DNA from: Paenibacillus sp. FSL R5-0345
Lineage (GTDB): Bacteria; Bacillota; Bacilli; Paenibacillales; Paenibacillaceae
Assembly: GCF_000758585.1 (NCBI RefSeq)
Contig: NZ_CP009281.1
Location: 5,208,001 to 5,272,000 of the forward strand
Direction of reading: 5' to 3'
Length of the DNA stretch: 64,000 nucleotides
Shown in pieces: positions 1 through 7,910 of this stretch. Each line of letters starts with the position of its first letter. The first letter of the stretch is position 1. Made by a program: the position numbers and the translations under genes. Below the pieces are notes generated by a model. The model ran no database searches. It saw nothing but the letters and a program-made list of their open reading frames with translations, and was not told the DNA's origin.

Positions 1-1277
1 CAATCACGCAGACGATAGGTTACTTTACCTTTACCTACGCCCTTCTCTTCCAGCCAAGCAATCATCTTCGCAATCGCTTCTTCATTCTTAAGTCCGTTCA
101 AGAATTCAGAATTGACATGCGGTCCATCTCCGGAATAAGCCTCTTCTTCAATATTACCGCCTTGCACGACTTCCACGATATTCAGACCAAATTGTTTAGC
201 AAACTCCCAGTCACGTGTATCATGACCTGGAACCGCCATGATTGCTCCTGTTCCGTATCCGGCAAGTACATAATCTGCAATCCAGATCGGTGCCTTAGCG
301 CCATTCACAGGATTGATTGCATACGCTCCCGTGAATACACCGCTCTTCTCTTTGGCCAAATCTGTACGTTCCAGATCGCTCTTATGAGAAGCTTTCACAC
401 GATATTCTGCAATCGCTGTACGTTGTGCTTCTGTTGTAATGGCATCAACCAGTTCATGCTCTGGTGCCAAAACGCAGTAGCTTGCTCCGAACAATGTATC
501 TGGACGTGTTGTAAACACAGTCAGGCTGGCATCGTGACCTTCAATTTCAAAGTTTACTTCTGCGCCTGTGGATTTACCGATCCAGTTGCGCTGCATATCC
601 TTGATACTTTCAGACCAATCCAGCTCTTCCAGATCTTCCAGTAGACGCTCAGCGTATTCAGTAATTCTCAGAATCCATTGACGCATCGGTTTGCGGACAA
701 CCGGATGTCCTCCGCGCTCACTTTTCCCATCAATAACTTCTTCGTTTGCAAGTACTGTACCCAGTGCTTCACACCAGTTAACAGGTACTTCTGCTACATA
801 AGCCAAGCCTTTGTTGTACAACTGGATGAAAATCCACTGCGTCCATTTATAGTAGTCTGGATCTGTAGTACTGATCTCGCGATCCCAGTCGTAGGAGAAT
901 CCCAGCGATTTGATCTGACGACGGAAATTATCGATGTTCTTATCCGTAAAGTCACGCGGATGCTGACCCGTATCCATCGCATACTGCTCTGCCGGAAGTC
1001 CAAAAGCATCCCAGCCCATAGGGTGCAGCACGTTATAACCACGCATCCGTTTATAACGGGATACGATATCCGTTGCTGTGTAGCCTTCTGGATGACCTAC
1101 GTGCAGCCCTGCACCTGAAGGGTACGGGAACATATCCAGTGCATAGAAATTCGGTTTGGTTGGATCTTCACCTGTCTTGAAACTTTTGTTCTCATCCCAG
1201 AACTTTTGCCACTTGGGCTCAATAGCCTGCGCCCGGTAACCGCCGGCAGGTACACTGTTTGTTTGATTGTCGCTCAT
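1..1277 (-). CDS. leuS: Leucyl-tRNA synthetase, N-terminal part (gene runs off the window)
   Basis: Charges tRNA-Leu with leucine in the cytoplasm. About 425 N-terminal residues are present; the 3' end lies beyond base 1, so there is no stop codon. The reading starts MSDNQTNSVPAGGYRAQAIE at an ATG (1275-1277) with a GGAGGAG ribosome site just upstream. Class I features are visible: the HIGH signature in the form HVGH (within FPYPSGAGLHVGHPEGY), the MGWDAFGLPAEQYA block typical of LeuRS, and the start of the CP1 editing insertion (TTRPDTLFGASYCVLAPEH). The KMSKS loop would lie outside the window. A T-box leader and sigma-A promoter upstream indicate control by uncharged tRNA-Leu. Confidence 0.97.
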   Translation of the reverse strand, partial: MSDNQTNSVPAGGYRAQAIEPKWQKFWDENKSFKTGEDPTKPNFYALDMFPYPSGAGLHVGHPEGYTATDIVSRYKRMRGYNVLHPMGWDAFGLPAEQYAMDTGQHPRDFTDKNIDNFRRQIKSLGFSYDWDREISTTDPDYYKWTQWIFIQLYNKGLAYVAEVPVNWCEALGTVLANEEVIDGKSERGGHPVVRKPMRQWILRITEYAERLLEDLEELDWSESIKDMQRNWIGKSTGAEVNFEIEGHDASLTVFTTRPDTLFGASYCVLAPEHELVDAITTEAQRTAIAEYRVKASHKSDLERTDLAKEKSGVFTGAYAINPVNGAKAPIWIADYVLAGYGTGAIMAVPGHDTRDWEFAKQFGLNIVEVVQGGNIEEEAYSGDGPHVNSEFLNGLKNEEAIAKMIAWLEEKGVGKGKVTYRLRD

Positions 1278-1339
1278 TGTCTGCTCCTCCTTGGAGTATT
1301 ACTATAGATTTCTTAACCAAGCATACCCGCCATCGACAT

Positions 1340-1418
1340 CCTTATAAGGACGGTAAGCGTTTATGCGAGAAATATAAGACATGAAGTATTTCGTGAAACC
1401 TATACCCTCTTATATTTA
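1340..1418 (+). repeat. Interspersed repeat, copy A (about 80 bp)
   Basis: The sequence from CCTTATAAGGACGGTAAGCG through GCGAGAAATATAAG and CGTGAAACCTATAC to TTATATTT matches, in the opposite orientation, copy B at 5106-5184. Roughly 80 percent or more of positions agree by eye. Copy A lies in the leuS leader between the T-box terminator and the leuS ribosome site, so it is transcribed as antisense of the repeat. No ORF runs through it. Confidence 0.75.
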
Positions 1419-1741
1419 CAAAAAAACCTCCCATCCCTAGCGTATTATCGCTAGGGACGAGAGGTTATAATTCCCGTGGTACCACCCTAGTTAGCGGCTG
1501 AATATACTTTATTCTGCCACTCACTTTGCACCCTTTAGCGGGGGTGAGGCGACGGCGGTTCACCTAGGACTTCCGTTAAGTTTAACGAATATCCTGAAAC
1601 TTGCGCCGTTACTCCGAGGTGAGTTCACTCCGTTCCGTTAACCGGCTCGCACCTTAGTGCCGGCTCTCTGCAATAACGGTATAGAATTAATACTCCTCAT
1701 CATCGATCAACTATATGTACTGATTGTTCATCAGTAATATT
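1419..1741 (-). promoter_or_regulatory. T-box leader of leuS, probably tRNA-Leu responsive
   Basis: On the minus strand the T-box core AGGGTGGTACCACGGG lies at 1474-1490. It is followed by a strong intrinsic terminator (stem 1425-1466, GAGGTT/AACCTC closing, then a T run at 1419-1425). This is the usual T-box order of stem I, antiterminator, terminator. A CTC triplet read from 1623-1621, within GTGAACTCACC, is my candidate Leu specifier; its placement is by eye and has not been folded. Uncharged tRNA-Leu would stabilise the antiterminator and allow leuS transcription. Confidence 0.9.
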
Positions 1742-1748
1742 CCCCAAC

Positions 1749-1778
1749 ATTATATACAAAACAGTTGACTATAGTCAA
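1749..1778 (-). promoter_or_regulatory. Sigma-A promoter of leuS leader
   Basis: On the minus strand, -35 TTGACT (1773-1778) and -10 TATAAT (1749-1754) are separated by 18 nt. Transcription would start near 1741, just before the T-box stem I. The promoter lies a few bases past the stop codon of the AI-2E gene. Confidence 0.75.
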
Positions 1779-1791
1779 TGTTTTAACCCTT

Positions 1792-2859
1792 TTAAACAGG
1801 CTTTCGTTTGATTAAATACGTCATAAAGTGTTGAATAACGACTTTTCCAGCCGCGAAGAACGGTACAGCAAGGATAAGTCCGATCATTCCCGCCAATTCA
1901 CCGCCAACCAGAAGCGCAAAAATAATGAGCAACGGATGCAAGTGCAGCTTCTTCCCCACCACCTGAGGTGAAATAATGTTACTCTCCACAATTTGGCACA
2001 CTGTGTTAACCACTGCAACCAACAGCACCAAACGAAAAGAAACGGTTGAAGCCATTACAATGGCTGGCGCAGCCCCCAAAAAGGGACCCATATACGGAAC
2101 AATATTGAACACTGCCACCACACTGGCGAACAGTAAGGCATATGGCATTCCGATGATGGCATAACCAATATAGGCAAGCACACCTATAATAATGCAGACC
2201 AGAAACTGTCCACGAATGTAGTTGCCAAGTGCATCATCGATATCTTTTAACAAGGTTACAATAGACTTACGACGTGCGCGAGGCAGACAAGAGACCACCG
2301 TCCGTTCAAACACGTCAAAATCCTTCAGAATATAGAACACTAGAAACGGTACGATAAAAGCATTGAACAGCACATTAATCGTTGTCCCTATATTATCGAG
2401 AAAATTAGAAATTCCTTCTGCGAGACGACTCTCCAGTTGAAAAAACCAGTTGTTCATCCCCATCTCGACCCCAGGCGGGATTAGTCTAGAATTCATATGT
2501 CGCATTAGCCCTTGGGCTTGCAGTGTCATCTCTGGCAAATGTTCATTTAACTCTTCAAGCTGCTCGATAAACATCGGGATAAGGTTAATTGCAATTACCG
2601 CAATCGCCGTTAGGAACACTGCATATATAAGTAGAACAGCCACACTACGCGGCATCTTCCGTCCGGCCAGCATACTAACGACGGGATTCAGCACGTAGGA
2701 AATAATCATAGCTGCCAGAAATGGAGCGAGGATTGCCTTCAAAAACACAAATATCCCCTGCAGCATTGGACGAAGTAACCAAACAAAATACAAAATGATC
2801 AGGGAGAGCAGCACTCCGATCATCCAGCGGAACCACTTACTTTGGGACCATTGCTCCAT
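1792..2859 (-). CDS. AI-2E family transporter (YrrI-like permease)
   Basis: A 355-residue polytopic membrane protein of the AI-2E/PerM family, whose members export small molecules or ions; the substrate cannot be told from sequence. Hydrophobic segments occur near residues 12-30, 38-60, 72-92, 155-175, 215-240, 245-290 and 305-340. The family's C-terminal signature is present as NIVPYMGPFLGAAPA followed by ISPQVVGKKLHLHP and LLVGGELAGMIGLILAVP. The ATG at 2859 has a GGAGGG ribosome site. Length fits the family (about 350). In B. subtilis the homologue yrrI lies in the same general region near tRNA-synthetase genes. No clear terminator follows before the leuS promoter. Confidence 0.88.
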   Translation of the reverse strand: MEQWSQSKWFRWMIGVLLSLIILYFVWLLRPMLQGIFVFLKAILAPFLAAMIISYVLNPVVSMLAGRKMPRSVAVLLIYAVFLTAIAVIAINLIPMFIEQLEELNEHLPEMTLQAQGLMRHMNSRLIPPGVEMGMNNWFFQLESRLAEGISNFLDNIGTTINVLFNAFIVPFLVFYILKDFDVFERTVVSCLPRARRKSIVTLLKDIDDALGNYIRGQFLVCIIIGVLAYIGYAIIGMPYALLFASVVAVFNIVPYMGPFLGAAPAIVMASTVSFRLVLLVAVVNTVCQIVESNIISPQVVGKKLHLHPLLIIFALLVGGELAGMIGLILAVPFFAAGKVVIQHFMTYLIKRKPV

Positions 2860-2976
2860 GAGTGTACCCTCCTGCGGCTATAGCCTGGACTAGCTTCGTA
2901 AATAAGTATATGTATGGCCGCAGCAAAATAACCATCAAGCACACAAAATAACCCCACAAAGTGAGGTTCTTGTCCC

Positions 2977-3030
2977 AAAAAAAGCGCCAATAACCCTGCA
3001 GCTGATTTCAGCTGAAAGGAAATTGACGCT
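2977..3030 (-). terminator. Intrinsic terminator after the small zinc-ribbon gene
   Basis: On the minus strand a stem AGCGTCAAT/ATTGGCGCT (3030 to 2983) encloses an inner CAGCTGA-TT-TCAGCTG-type hairpin (2998-3013) and is followed by a run of seven T (2977-2983). Confidence 0.7.
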
Positions 3031-3072
3031 TAAGTACATAGATCATTCTCGCTTACAAAGCAAGATTCATCG

Positions 3073-3282
3073 TTATGACGACGCATGAATTTGTGGGAAA
3101 TCCTGAGTCATATCATCCCCGGAGAACAGATCGTCCAGCGAGCTGAGTGTACCGTCTTCTTCAACCTGATACACCGACATTTTCTCACCGTTTACCGTTA
3201 ATTCAATGAAACAGCCCCAGCAATAGAACTGGTGGGAACCAATTTTTCCGATATCTTTAGAGTTGCAGTTTGGACACTTCAT
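3073..3282 (-). CDS. Small zinc-ribbon-like protein, function unknown
   Basis: A 69-residue protein beginning MKCPNCNSKDIG. It carries two Cys pairs, CPNC (residues 3-6) and CWGC (about residues 22-25), the pattern of a small zinc ribbon, followed by an acidic Ser/Asp-rich tail. An ATG three codons upstream is also open, but the AGGTGG ribosome site directly abuts it; the ATG at 3282 has about 10 nt spacing and is preferred. The gene follows the PRC-barrel gene by about 15 nt, so they are probably cotranscribed. A metal-binding role follows from the cysteines only; no known function is assigned. Confidence 0.75.
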   Translation of the reverse strand: MKCPNCNSKDIGKIGSHQFYCWGCFIELTVNGEKMSVYQVEEDGTLSSLDDLFSGDDMTQDFPQIHASS

Positions 3283-3296
3283 ATAATACATTCCAC

Positions 3297-3818
3297 CTAT
3301 CCGTTAACAATATTAATGGCTTTTTGTAGCCGTTCTTCGCTCATCGCAGGAACCATTAAAGCATTCTCACCAATGGACATCTCATCAGAACAAGGCAGCC
3401 ATTTGCGGCCTTCGATCAAATCAGTCACAAGCCCGTCACTGATTTCCAGCGCTCCTATTGTGTTTCCCAACTTTTGGTCAAAATAAACATCCGATATTCG
3501 TCCAAGTATAGTTCCCGTTGTAGTCAGTACTTTTAAATCCTTAAGTTTGTTCTTTCCAAGTAGAAATGTACAAGGTATATGATCGGCATCTGTCTTATCA
3601 ATCGACTCTTTACTACGAATCATGACAGCATCCTCGCCGTAGGCCACAATATCTTTCCATGCCACAAATTTCACATGGCCGCCAAAAAAAGATTTGCTTT
3701 CCAGTTCAATACCCGTAATATTCCAGTTTGAATCGAGCAGAATATCGACAATCTTGCCGATTTCATTACCCTCTTCAACTTCATATACAGCCAAGCCGAT
3801 CAGATCTTGAAGTCTCAT
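3297..3818 (-). CDS. PRC-barrel domain protein (YrrD-like)
   Basis: A 173-residue protein with two PRC-barrel-like beta domains. The first is around residues 1-75 (MRLQDLIGLAVYEVEEGNEI, GKIVDILLDSNWNITGIELE) and the second around 85-165 (LKDLKVLTTTGTILGRISDV, ALEISDGLVTDLIEGRKWLP). PRC barrels occur in RNA-processing and photosynthetic proteins; the exact role of this branch is unknown. B. subtilis has the homologue yrrD near yrvO, as here next to the cysteine desulfurase. The ATG start follows a GAGGCAG ribosome site. It probably forms an operon with the downstream zinc-ribbon gene. Confidence 0.82.
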   Translation of the reverse strand: MRLQDLIGLAVYEVEEGNEIGKIVDILLDSNWNITGIELESKSFFGGHVKFVAWKDIVAYGEDAVMIRSKESIDKTDADHIPCTFLLGKNKLKDLKVLTTTGTILGRISDVYFDQKLGNTIGALEISDGLVTDLIEGRKWLPCSDEMSIGENALMVPAMSEERLQKAINIVNG

Positions 3819-3918
3819 GGCTGCCTCGTTCCCCTCACTTTGAGTGTAATTACGAGTTCTCAGAAAGCCAAAAGCCCGAATCGCCCCGATACAGATCGAA
3901 ACCTAAAAGTAACTAGTC

Positions 3919-5064
3919 TCATTTACGTAGGCGTTTCAAAATGGTTTCAACTTTTTGAGCAACGTACTCGATTTCTTCAGTAGTATTACCCAAACCCATA
4001 CTAAATCGAATCGCGGACTCTAAAATATTTTGGGGAAGTCCCATTGCTTTCAGAACATGAGATATTTCCAGTGATCCTGACGTGCAAGCCGAACCGCTCG
4101 CTGCTGCAACCCCCTCCATATCCAGGTTCATCAGCATAACATCTGTCCCAGCCCCTGGGAAGCTCAAGTTCAGTATACTAGGTAAAAAATGCTCAGAATT
4201 ACCGTTAAGCGAGTAACTCTCCCGTCCAATCAGAGTATCCAGTGTCTCAAGTAGTGTATTGCGCAGGCGCTTCATATTTTGTTGACGTTCTGAGAGACCC
4301 GTAACCGCTATTTCAACGGCTTTGGCGAATCCAGCGGCTCCTGCTAGATTCTCTGTTCCGGCGCGTCTGCCACGCTCCTGAAGGCCTCCATGAAGCCTAG
4401 GATGTAGTGGTGCTCCGCTTCGAACGTAAAGACCCCCTATCCCTTGTGGGCCATTGATTTTGTGAGCTGTGAAGCTCATGTAATCTACGGGAAGTTCTCG
4501 GAGTTTAATTGGCAGTGCACCTAGAGCTTGTACAGCATCAACATGGAACAGAATGCCTCGTTCTCTAGCGAGCTGACCAATCTCTTGAATCGGTTGAACG
4601 GTGCCTACTTCATTATTGGCATACATTACGCTGATCAGCACCGTGTCTTCCTGCAATGCTGCCTCTATGTCTGCTACGGATACCCTGCCCGACGAATCCA
4701 CAGGAAGATAGGTTACTTTGAAACCTTCCTTCTCTAGCTCTTCGCAGGTATGTAACACTGCATGATGTTCGATCTGGGTGGTGATAATATGTTTTCCTTT
4801 ATGGGAAACTGCCGCTGCTGCTCCATAGAGCGCTAAATTGTCACTCTCTGTGCCGCCTCCAGTGAACACCCACTCTTCAGATGAACAGCCCAAAAAGGCG
4901 GCGATCGAATCGCGCGCCCCATTCAATATTCTTTTAGCTGAACGTCCGAACTGATGTACACTAGACGCATTTCCGTATTGTTCTGTCATTATATTCAACA
5001 TGACCTTAGCCACCTCGGGATGAACCGGGGTTGATGCGGCGTGGTCCAAATAGATGGATTTCAT
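3919..5064 (-). CDS. Cysteine desulfurase (IscS/NifS family, YrvO-like)
   Basis: A PLP enzyme that takes sulfur from cysteine as an enzyme-bound persulfide. In B. subtilis the equivalent YrvO feeds MnmA for tRNA 2-thiouridine. Motifs: N-terminal IYLDHAASTPVHPEV; VFTGGGTESDNLAL; the PLP lysine in FTAHKINGPQGIGG; and the persulfide cysteine in SGSACTSGSLEISHVLKAMG. Length is 381 residues, normal for the family. The ATG at 5064 lies 8 nt from GGAG; an in-frame ATG two codons earlier is too close to it. MnmA and CymR, its neighbours in B. subtilis, lie about 7 kb away here, beyond an accessory block. Confidence 0.95.
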   Translation of the reverse strand: MKSIYLDHAASTPVHPEVAKVMLNIMTEQYGNASSVHQFGRSAKRILNGARDSIAAFLGCSSEEWVFTGGGTESDNLALYGAAAAVSHKGKHIITTQIEHHAVLHTCEELEKEGFKVTYLPVDSSGRVSVADIEAALQEDTVLISVMYANNEVGTVQPIQEIGQLARERGILFHVDAVQALGALPIKLRELPVDYMSFTAHKINGPQGIGGLYVRSGAPLHPRLHGGLQERGRRAGTENLAGAAGFAKAVEIAVTGLSERQQNMKRLRNTLLETLDTLIGRESYSLNGNSEHFLPSILNLSFPGAGTDVMLMNLDMEGVAAASGSACTSGSLEISHVLKAMGLPQNILESAIRFSMGLGNTTEEIEYVAQKVETILKRLRK

Positions 5065-5105
5065 AATCATTTCTCCGCTTCTAGAGTATAGGAAACTAGT
5101 TAATC

Positions 5106-5184
5106 TAAAATATAAGTAGGTATAAGTTTCACGTTATACATTATCCTTATATTTCTCGCTTAAACGCTAACCGTCCTAAGAAGG
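5106..5184 (-). repeat. Interspersed repeat, copy B (about 80 bp)
   Basis: Read on the minus strand this is CCTTCTTAGGACGGTTAGCG ... GCGAGAAATATAAG ... CGTGAAACTTATAC ... TTATATTT, closely matching copy A at 1340-1418. Upstream of it, on the same strand, is an additional small hairpin CGCCTTCGGCG (about 5185-5195). It lies in the 230-nt gap between the DUF523 gene and the cysteine desulfurase gene. Confidence 0.75.
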
Positions 5185-5293
5185 ACGCCGAAGGCGTTTA
5201 TACTTGGAACTATTAAATTATACCGCGCGAGAAGTGAGTTTTCCACAAGCGAAAGAACACAATATTGTAATCATTTCCCTATGAAAGCTAGGA

Positions 5294-5746
5294 TTATAAT
5301 AACCAGTTCTCTTCAGAGGTTACCTCAATGCCATTTTTTCTAAGTAAAGCTGTAGTAACGCCATTTCCTGCAATTTTCTTCCCCTTGAATTCCCCGTTAT
5401 AAATCATGGCGCTGCCGCAAGAAGGACTGTTTTCTTTGAGCACTACCATCGTAGCTGAGACCTCTTGAGCTTTTGCAAGCGTAATATAAGCACCCTTTAA
5501 ATACATATCTGTAACATCTGTTCCTGAACGATCCACTACTTTAGCCGTCCCTGCCAGCACATCCTCGCCATTTCCACCAATGATTTCGGCTGGCTCCCTA
5601 GGCGTAGAGAATCCTCCTAGTAACTCCGGACACACCGCAATGGCTTTATCCTCATTCAAAAGTTTCTGGATCATCTCGTCCAAACAATCCGTTCCATTAT
5701 ATCTTACCTTCATACCAGCTAGACAAGAGCTTACCAGAATCACCAA
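5294..5746 (-). CDS. DUF523 family protein
   Basis: A 150-residue protein with the DUF523 signatures: N-terminal VSSCLAGMKVRYNG, AVCPELLGGFSTPREPAEI, and VVLKENSPSCGSAMIYNGEF. The conserved cysteines (SSC, VCPE, SPSCG) suggest a thiol or metal function, but the family has no established activity that I can cite. The start is TTG (5744-5746) or the adjacent GTG (5741-5743); both follow AGAGGTG at acceptable spacing. It is divergent from the YedK-type gene at 5869. Confidence 0.88.
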   Translation of the reverse strand: MVILVSSCLAGMKVRYNGTDCLDEMIQKLLNEDKAIAVCPELLGGFSTPREPAEIIGGNGEDVLAGTAKVVDRSGTDVTDMYLKGAYITLAKAQEVSATMVVLKENSPSCGSAMIYNGEFKGKKIAGNGVTTALLRKNGIEVTSEENWLL

Positions 5747-5868
5747 TGAGCACCTCTTTCTTCATTCATTCCGCATCGTTTATAATAAGAAATATTTCGA
5801 GCATAACATGCTGAATTTGAGCTGTAAACTGAGCGAACTTCTAATCTACTGAAAGGGGAGTGTAAATC

Positions 5869-6537
5869 ATGTGCGGACGTTACACAATAACCGTTACCAT
5901 GGAAGAACTGATGGTCAGATATTTTGCGAATGATTCAACCATTATCCACTATGCCCCTAAATATAACGCTGCGCCCATGCAGCAAATTCCGGCAGTCATT
6001 AATACAGGCTCCAGCAATAAGTTAGGTGAGCTACGCTGGGGTCTGGTTCCTTCATGGGCCAAGGATGACAAAATCGGCAGTAAAATGATCAATGCCCGGG
6101 CAGAATCACTGCTCGAGAAGCCTTCTTTCAAGCGCTTAGTAAGCTCACGTCGCTGCATCATCCCGTCTGACGGCTTCTACGAATGGAAGGCGCAAGGCAG
6201 CAGTAAACAACCCATGCGGATCGTGATGCGTGATGGGGGTATTTTCTCCATGGCCGGATTGTATGATATTTGGATGGACCCGGAAGGGAATAAACTAAGT
6301 ACCTGTACCATTATAACGACTACACCGAACGATCTAATGGCTGAAATCCACAACCGCATGCCGGTTATTTTGAAGCCTGAGGATGAGACAGAATGGCTGG
6401 ATCGGGGCAATCAGGACACAACCTCTCTAATAAAGCTTCTGAAGCCTTATGATCAAAACCAAATGAGAGCCTACCCTGTTTCCACAGCTGTGGGAAATGT
6501 TCGGAATGATACAGAAGAATTAATTAAAGAGGCATAG
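5869..6537 (+). CDS. SOS response-associated peptidase (YedK/HMCES family)
   Basis: A 222-residue protein of the SRAP family, which crosslinks to abasic sites in single-stranded DNA through an N-terminal cysteine and so protects them. The catalytic set is visible: Cys2 in MCGRYTI (after removal of Met), Asn in MINARAESL, Glu in DGFYEWK, and His in HNRMPVIL. The ATG at 5869 follows AAGGGGAG. A small membrane ORF follows in the same frame after the stop codon. Confidence 0.95.
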   Translation: MCGRYTITVTMEELMVRYFANDSTIIHYAPKYNAAPMQQIPAVINTGSSNKLGELRWGLVPSWAKDDKIGSKMINARAESLLEKPSFKRLVSSRRCIIPSDGFYEWKAQGSSKQPMRIVMRDGGIFSMAGLYDIWMDPEGNKLSTCTIITTTPNDLMAEIHNRMPVILKPEDETEWLDRGNQDTTSLIKLLKPYDQNQMRAYPVSTAVGNVRNDTEELIKEA

Positions 6538-6552
6538 AAAGGAGGGAGGCTT

Positions 6553-6765
6553 ATCTATAAAGCACACTTAAAAAAGTGGATCGTAGCGATATTAGTGTTT
6601 CTGAGTTTATTCAAAATTTTGTTTTTTATATTAAAGGATGTCATCTTCTCTTATATCACTCTACCTGACCCTTATAACAATGTTATTCAGATGATAGGGA
6701 TGGCTCTGACCCTCTTATTAGCACTGGTTCTGACCTCACTTTTAATCCATGAAAAACCGTCTTAA
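6553..6765 (+). CDS. Putative small two-helix membrane protein without a standard start codon
   Basis: The frame is open from the YedK stop (6535-6537) to TAA at 6763-6765 and encodes about 70 residues beginning near IYKAHLKKWIVAIL. It has a basic N-terminus, a first hydrophobic helix (WIVAILVFLSLFKILFFIL), a short polar loop and a second helix (MIGMALTLLLALVLTSLLI). A strong ribosome site, AAAGGAGGGAGG, at 6538-6549 is followed by no ATG/GTG/TTG at good spacing. ATC at 6553 or the internal GTG at 6595 are the candidates. The topology and ribosome site argue for a real gene; the start argues for caution. Confidence 0.45.
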   Translation: MYKAHLKKWIVAILVFLSLFKILFFILKDVIFSYITLPDPYNNVIQMIGMALTLLLALVLTSLLIHEKPS

Positions 6766-6793
6766 CTCTGCGGGTTAACCGCAAAGTTAAGAC
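6750..6793 (-). terminator. Intrinsic terminator of the glycosyltransferase operon
   Basis: On the minus strand, GTCTTAACTTTGCGG pairs with CCGCAGAGTTAAGAC across a 5-nt loop (6793 to 6759) and is followed by GGTTTTTC. It overlaps the stop codon of the glycosyltransferase gene (TAA at 6787-6789) and the end of the small membrane ORF on the other strand. Confidence 0.75.
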
Positions 6794-7884
6794 CATCGAC
6801 GCTCGATCTTTGACCGGCGTCTCATCAATTGATGAGACATCTTTAGAAATCTATCGGCGTACAGCTCGGAAGAAAGGTTTTTTCGGATATGCCATTCTCC
6901 ATTCATCCTAATGCTGGTCCGAAGCGCTGGATCATGCATTAAGGATAGCGCCGCATTCACAGCTTCATCCAGTTGCCCTCTCGTATATATTTTTCCAGTG
7001 TGATTATTAATAACAAGTCTCCGAATGCCATCTGAATCCGTAGTAAGGACAGGACAACGACACAACATTGCCTCAGCCACCGCATACCCAAATCCCTCAA
7101 GAATAGAGGTGGAGCAGAGCAGACCTCCCGAATCACCAATAATGCTCATATAATCTGCCATTAGCTCATGAGGGACATTGGAATGCGAGATCAAACGTGA
7201 AGAAATTCCGGTTTCCGCTACAAATTGTTCAAAGCTCTCTTTTTGCTCCGGATCAAACAACGTATCGTCCTGAAAAATCCATAAATAAAGCTCGGGATGG
7301 ATCGCCAGCAGCCTCTGTCCAATTTGAAGAAATTCTCTCCAGTTCTTGTTCGTTTGAATTCGTCCCACCCAGCCGAGGATGGGAAAGCTTTTCGCTGGAT
7401 AATTGGTATATCCAAATTCTTCGCAATCGATCGGATTATCAAAGCAATACTGCGGAATAGAGGGAAATCCACTTTTGAAAATCGTCTGCAAATGGGAGGT
7501 CTCTGGATAGAGCAGTGCATCGGTTAGCTTGTGAATCCGTTCATTAAAATTACTAATGACCTGCTCCGCTTCATCTAAAGTTCCTAATCCTTGCACCTCA
7601 AAAACAAGCGGTCCCTTGTAACCAAACCCTCTGAACCTCTCTGCTAAGTAAATATCCGTACACACTACAATCAAATCAAAGGCTTCCCGAGTGAGCAATT
7701 CCCTGATCTCGTCATCACTATTCGTAATATAGGTTTGAATGTTCGGGATATCTTGCTGTCCTTTTCCAGGGTGCGTGTACAGCAAATGGCACTCTACACC
7801 GCGATCACGCAACGCTTGGCAGCGCACTCGATTCAGGGTTTGCATACCTCCACTCGGGTTGTAAAAGGTGAACAAAACTTTCAT
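6787..7884 (-). CDS. Glycosyltransferase, GT4-like (GT-B fold)
   Basis: A 365-residue retaining-type glycosyltransferase. The N-terminal donor/acceptor Rossmann half starts MKVLFTFYNPSGGMQTLNRV. The C-terminal half begins near residue 165 (ILGWVGRIQTNKNWREFLQI) and carries the EX7E signature in LEGFGYAVAEAM, followed by CPVLTTDSDGIRRLV. No membrane segment or signal peptide is seen. A GTG three codons upstream is open, but it lies inside the GAGTGA ribosome site, so the ATG at 7884 is chosen. It follows the GT2 gene by 26 nt, and the two probably form one operon. Donor and acceptor are unknown; the adjacent low-complexity small proteins and BNR protein are possible acceptors by proximity only. 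Confidence 0.88.
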   Translation of the reverse strand: MKVLFTFYNPSGGMQTLNRVRCQALRDRGVECHLLYTHPGKGQQDIPNIQTYITNSDDEIRELLTREAFDLIVVCTDIYLAERFRGFGYKGPLVFEVQGLGTLDEAEQVISNFNERIHKLTDALLYPETSHLQTIFKSGFPSIPQYCFDNPIDCEEFGYTNYPAKSFPILGWVGRIQTNKNWREFLQIGQRLLAIHPELYLWIFQDDTLFDPEQKESFEQFVAETGISSRLISHSNVPHELMADYMSIIGDSGGLLCSTSILEGFGYAVAEAMLCRCPVLTTDSDGIRRLVINNHTGKIYTRGQLDEAVNAALSLMHDPALRTSIRMNGEWHIRKNLSSELYADRFLKMSHQLMRRRSKIERRWS

Positions 7885-7910
7885 TACGATCACTCATTCG
7901 CATATTATTT

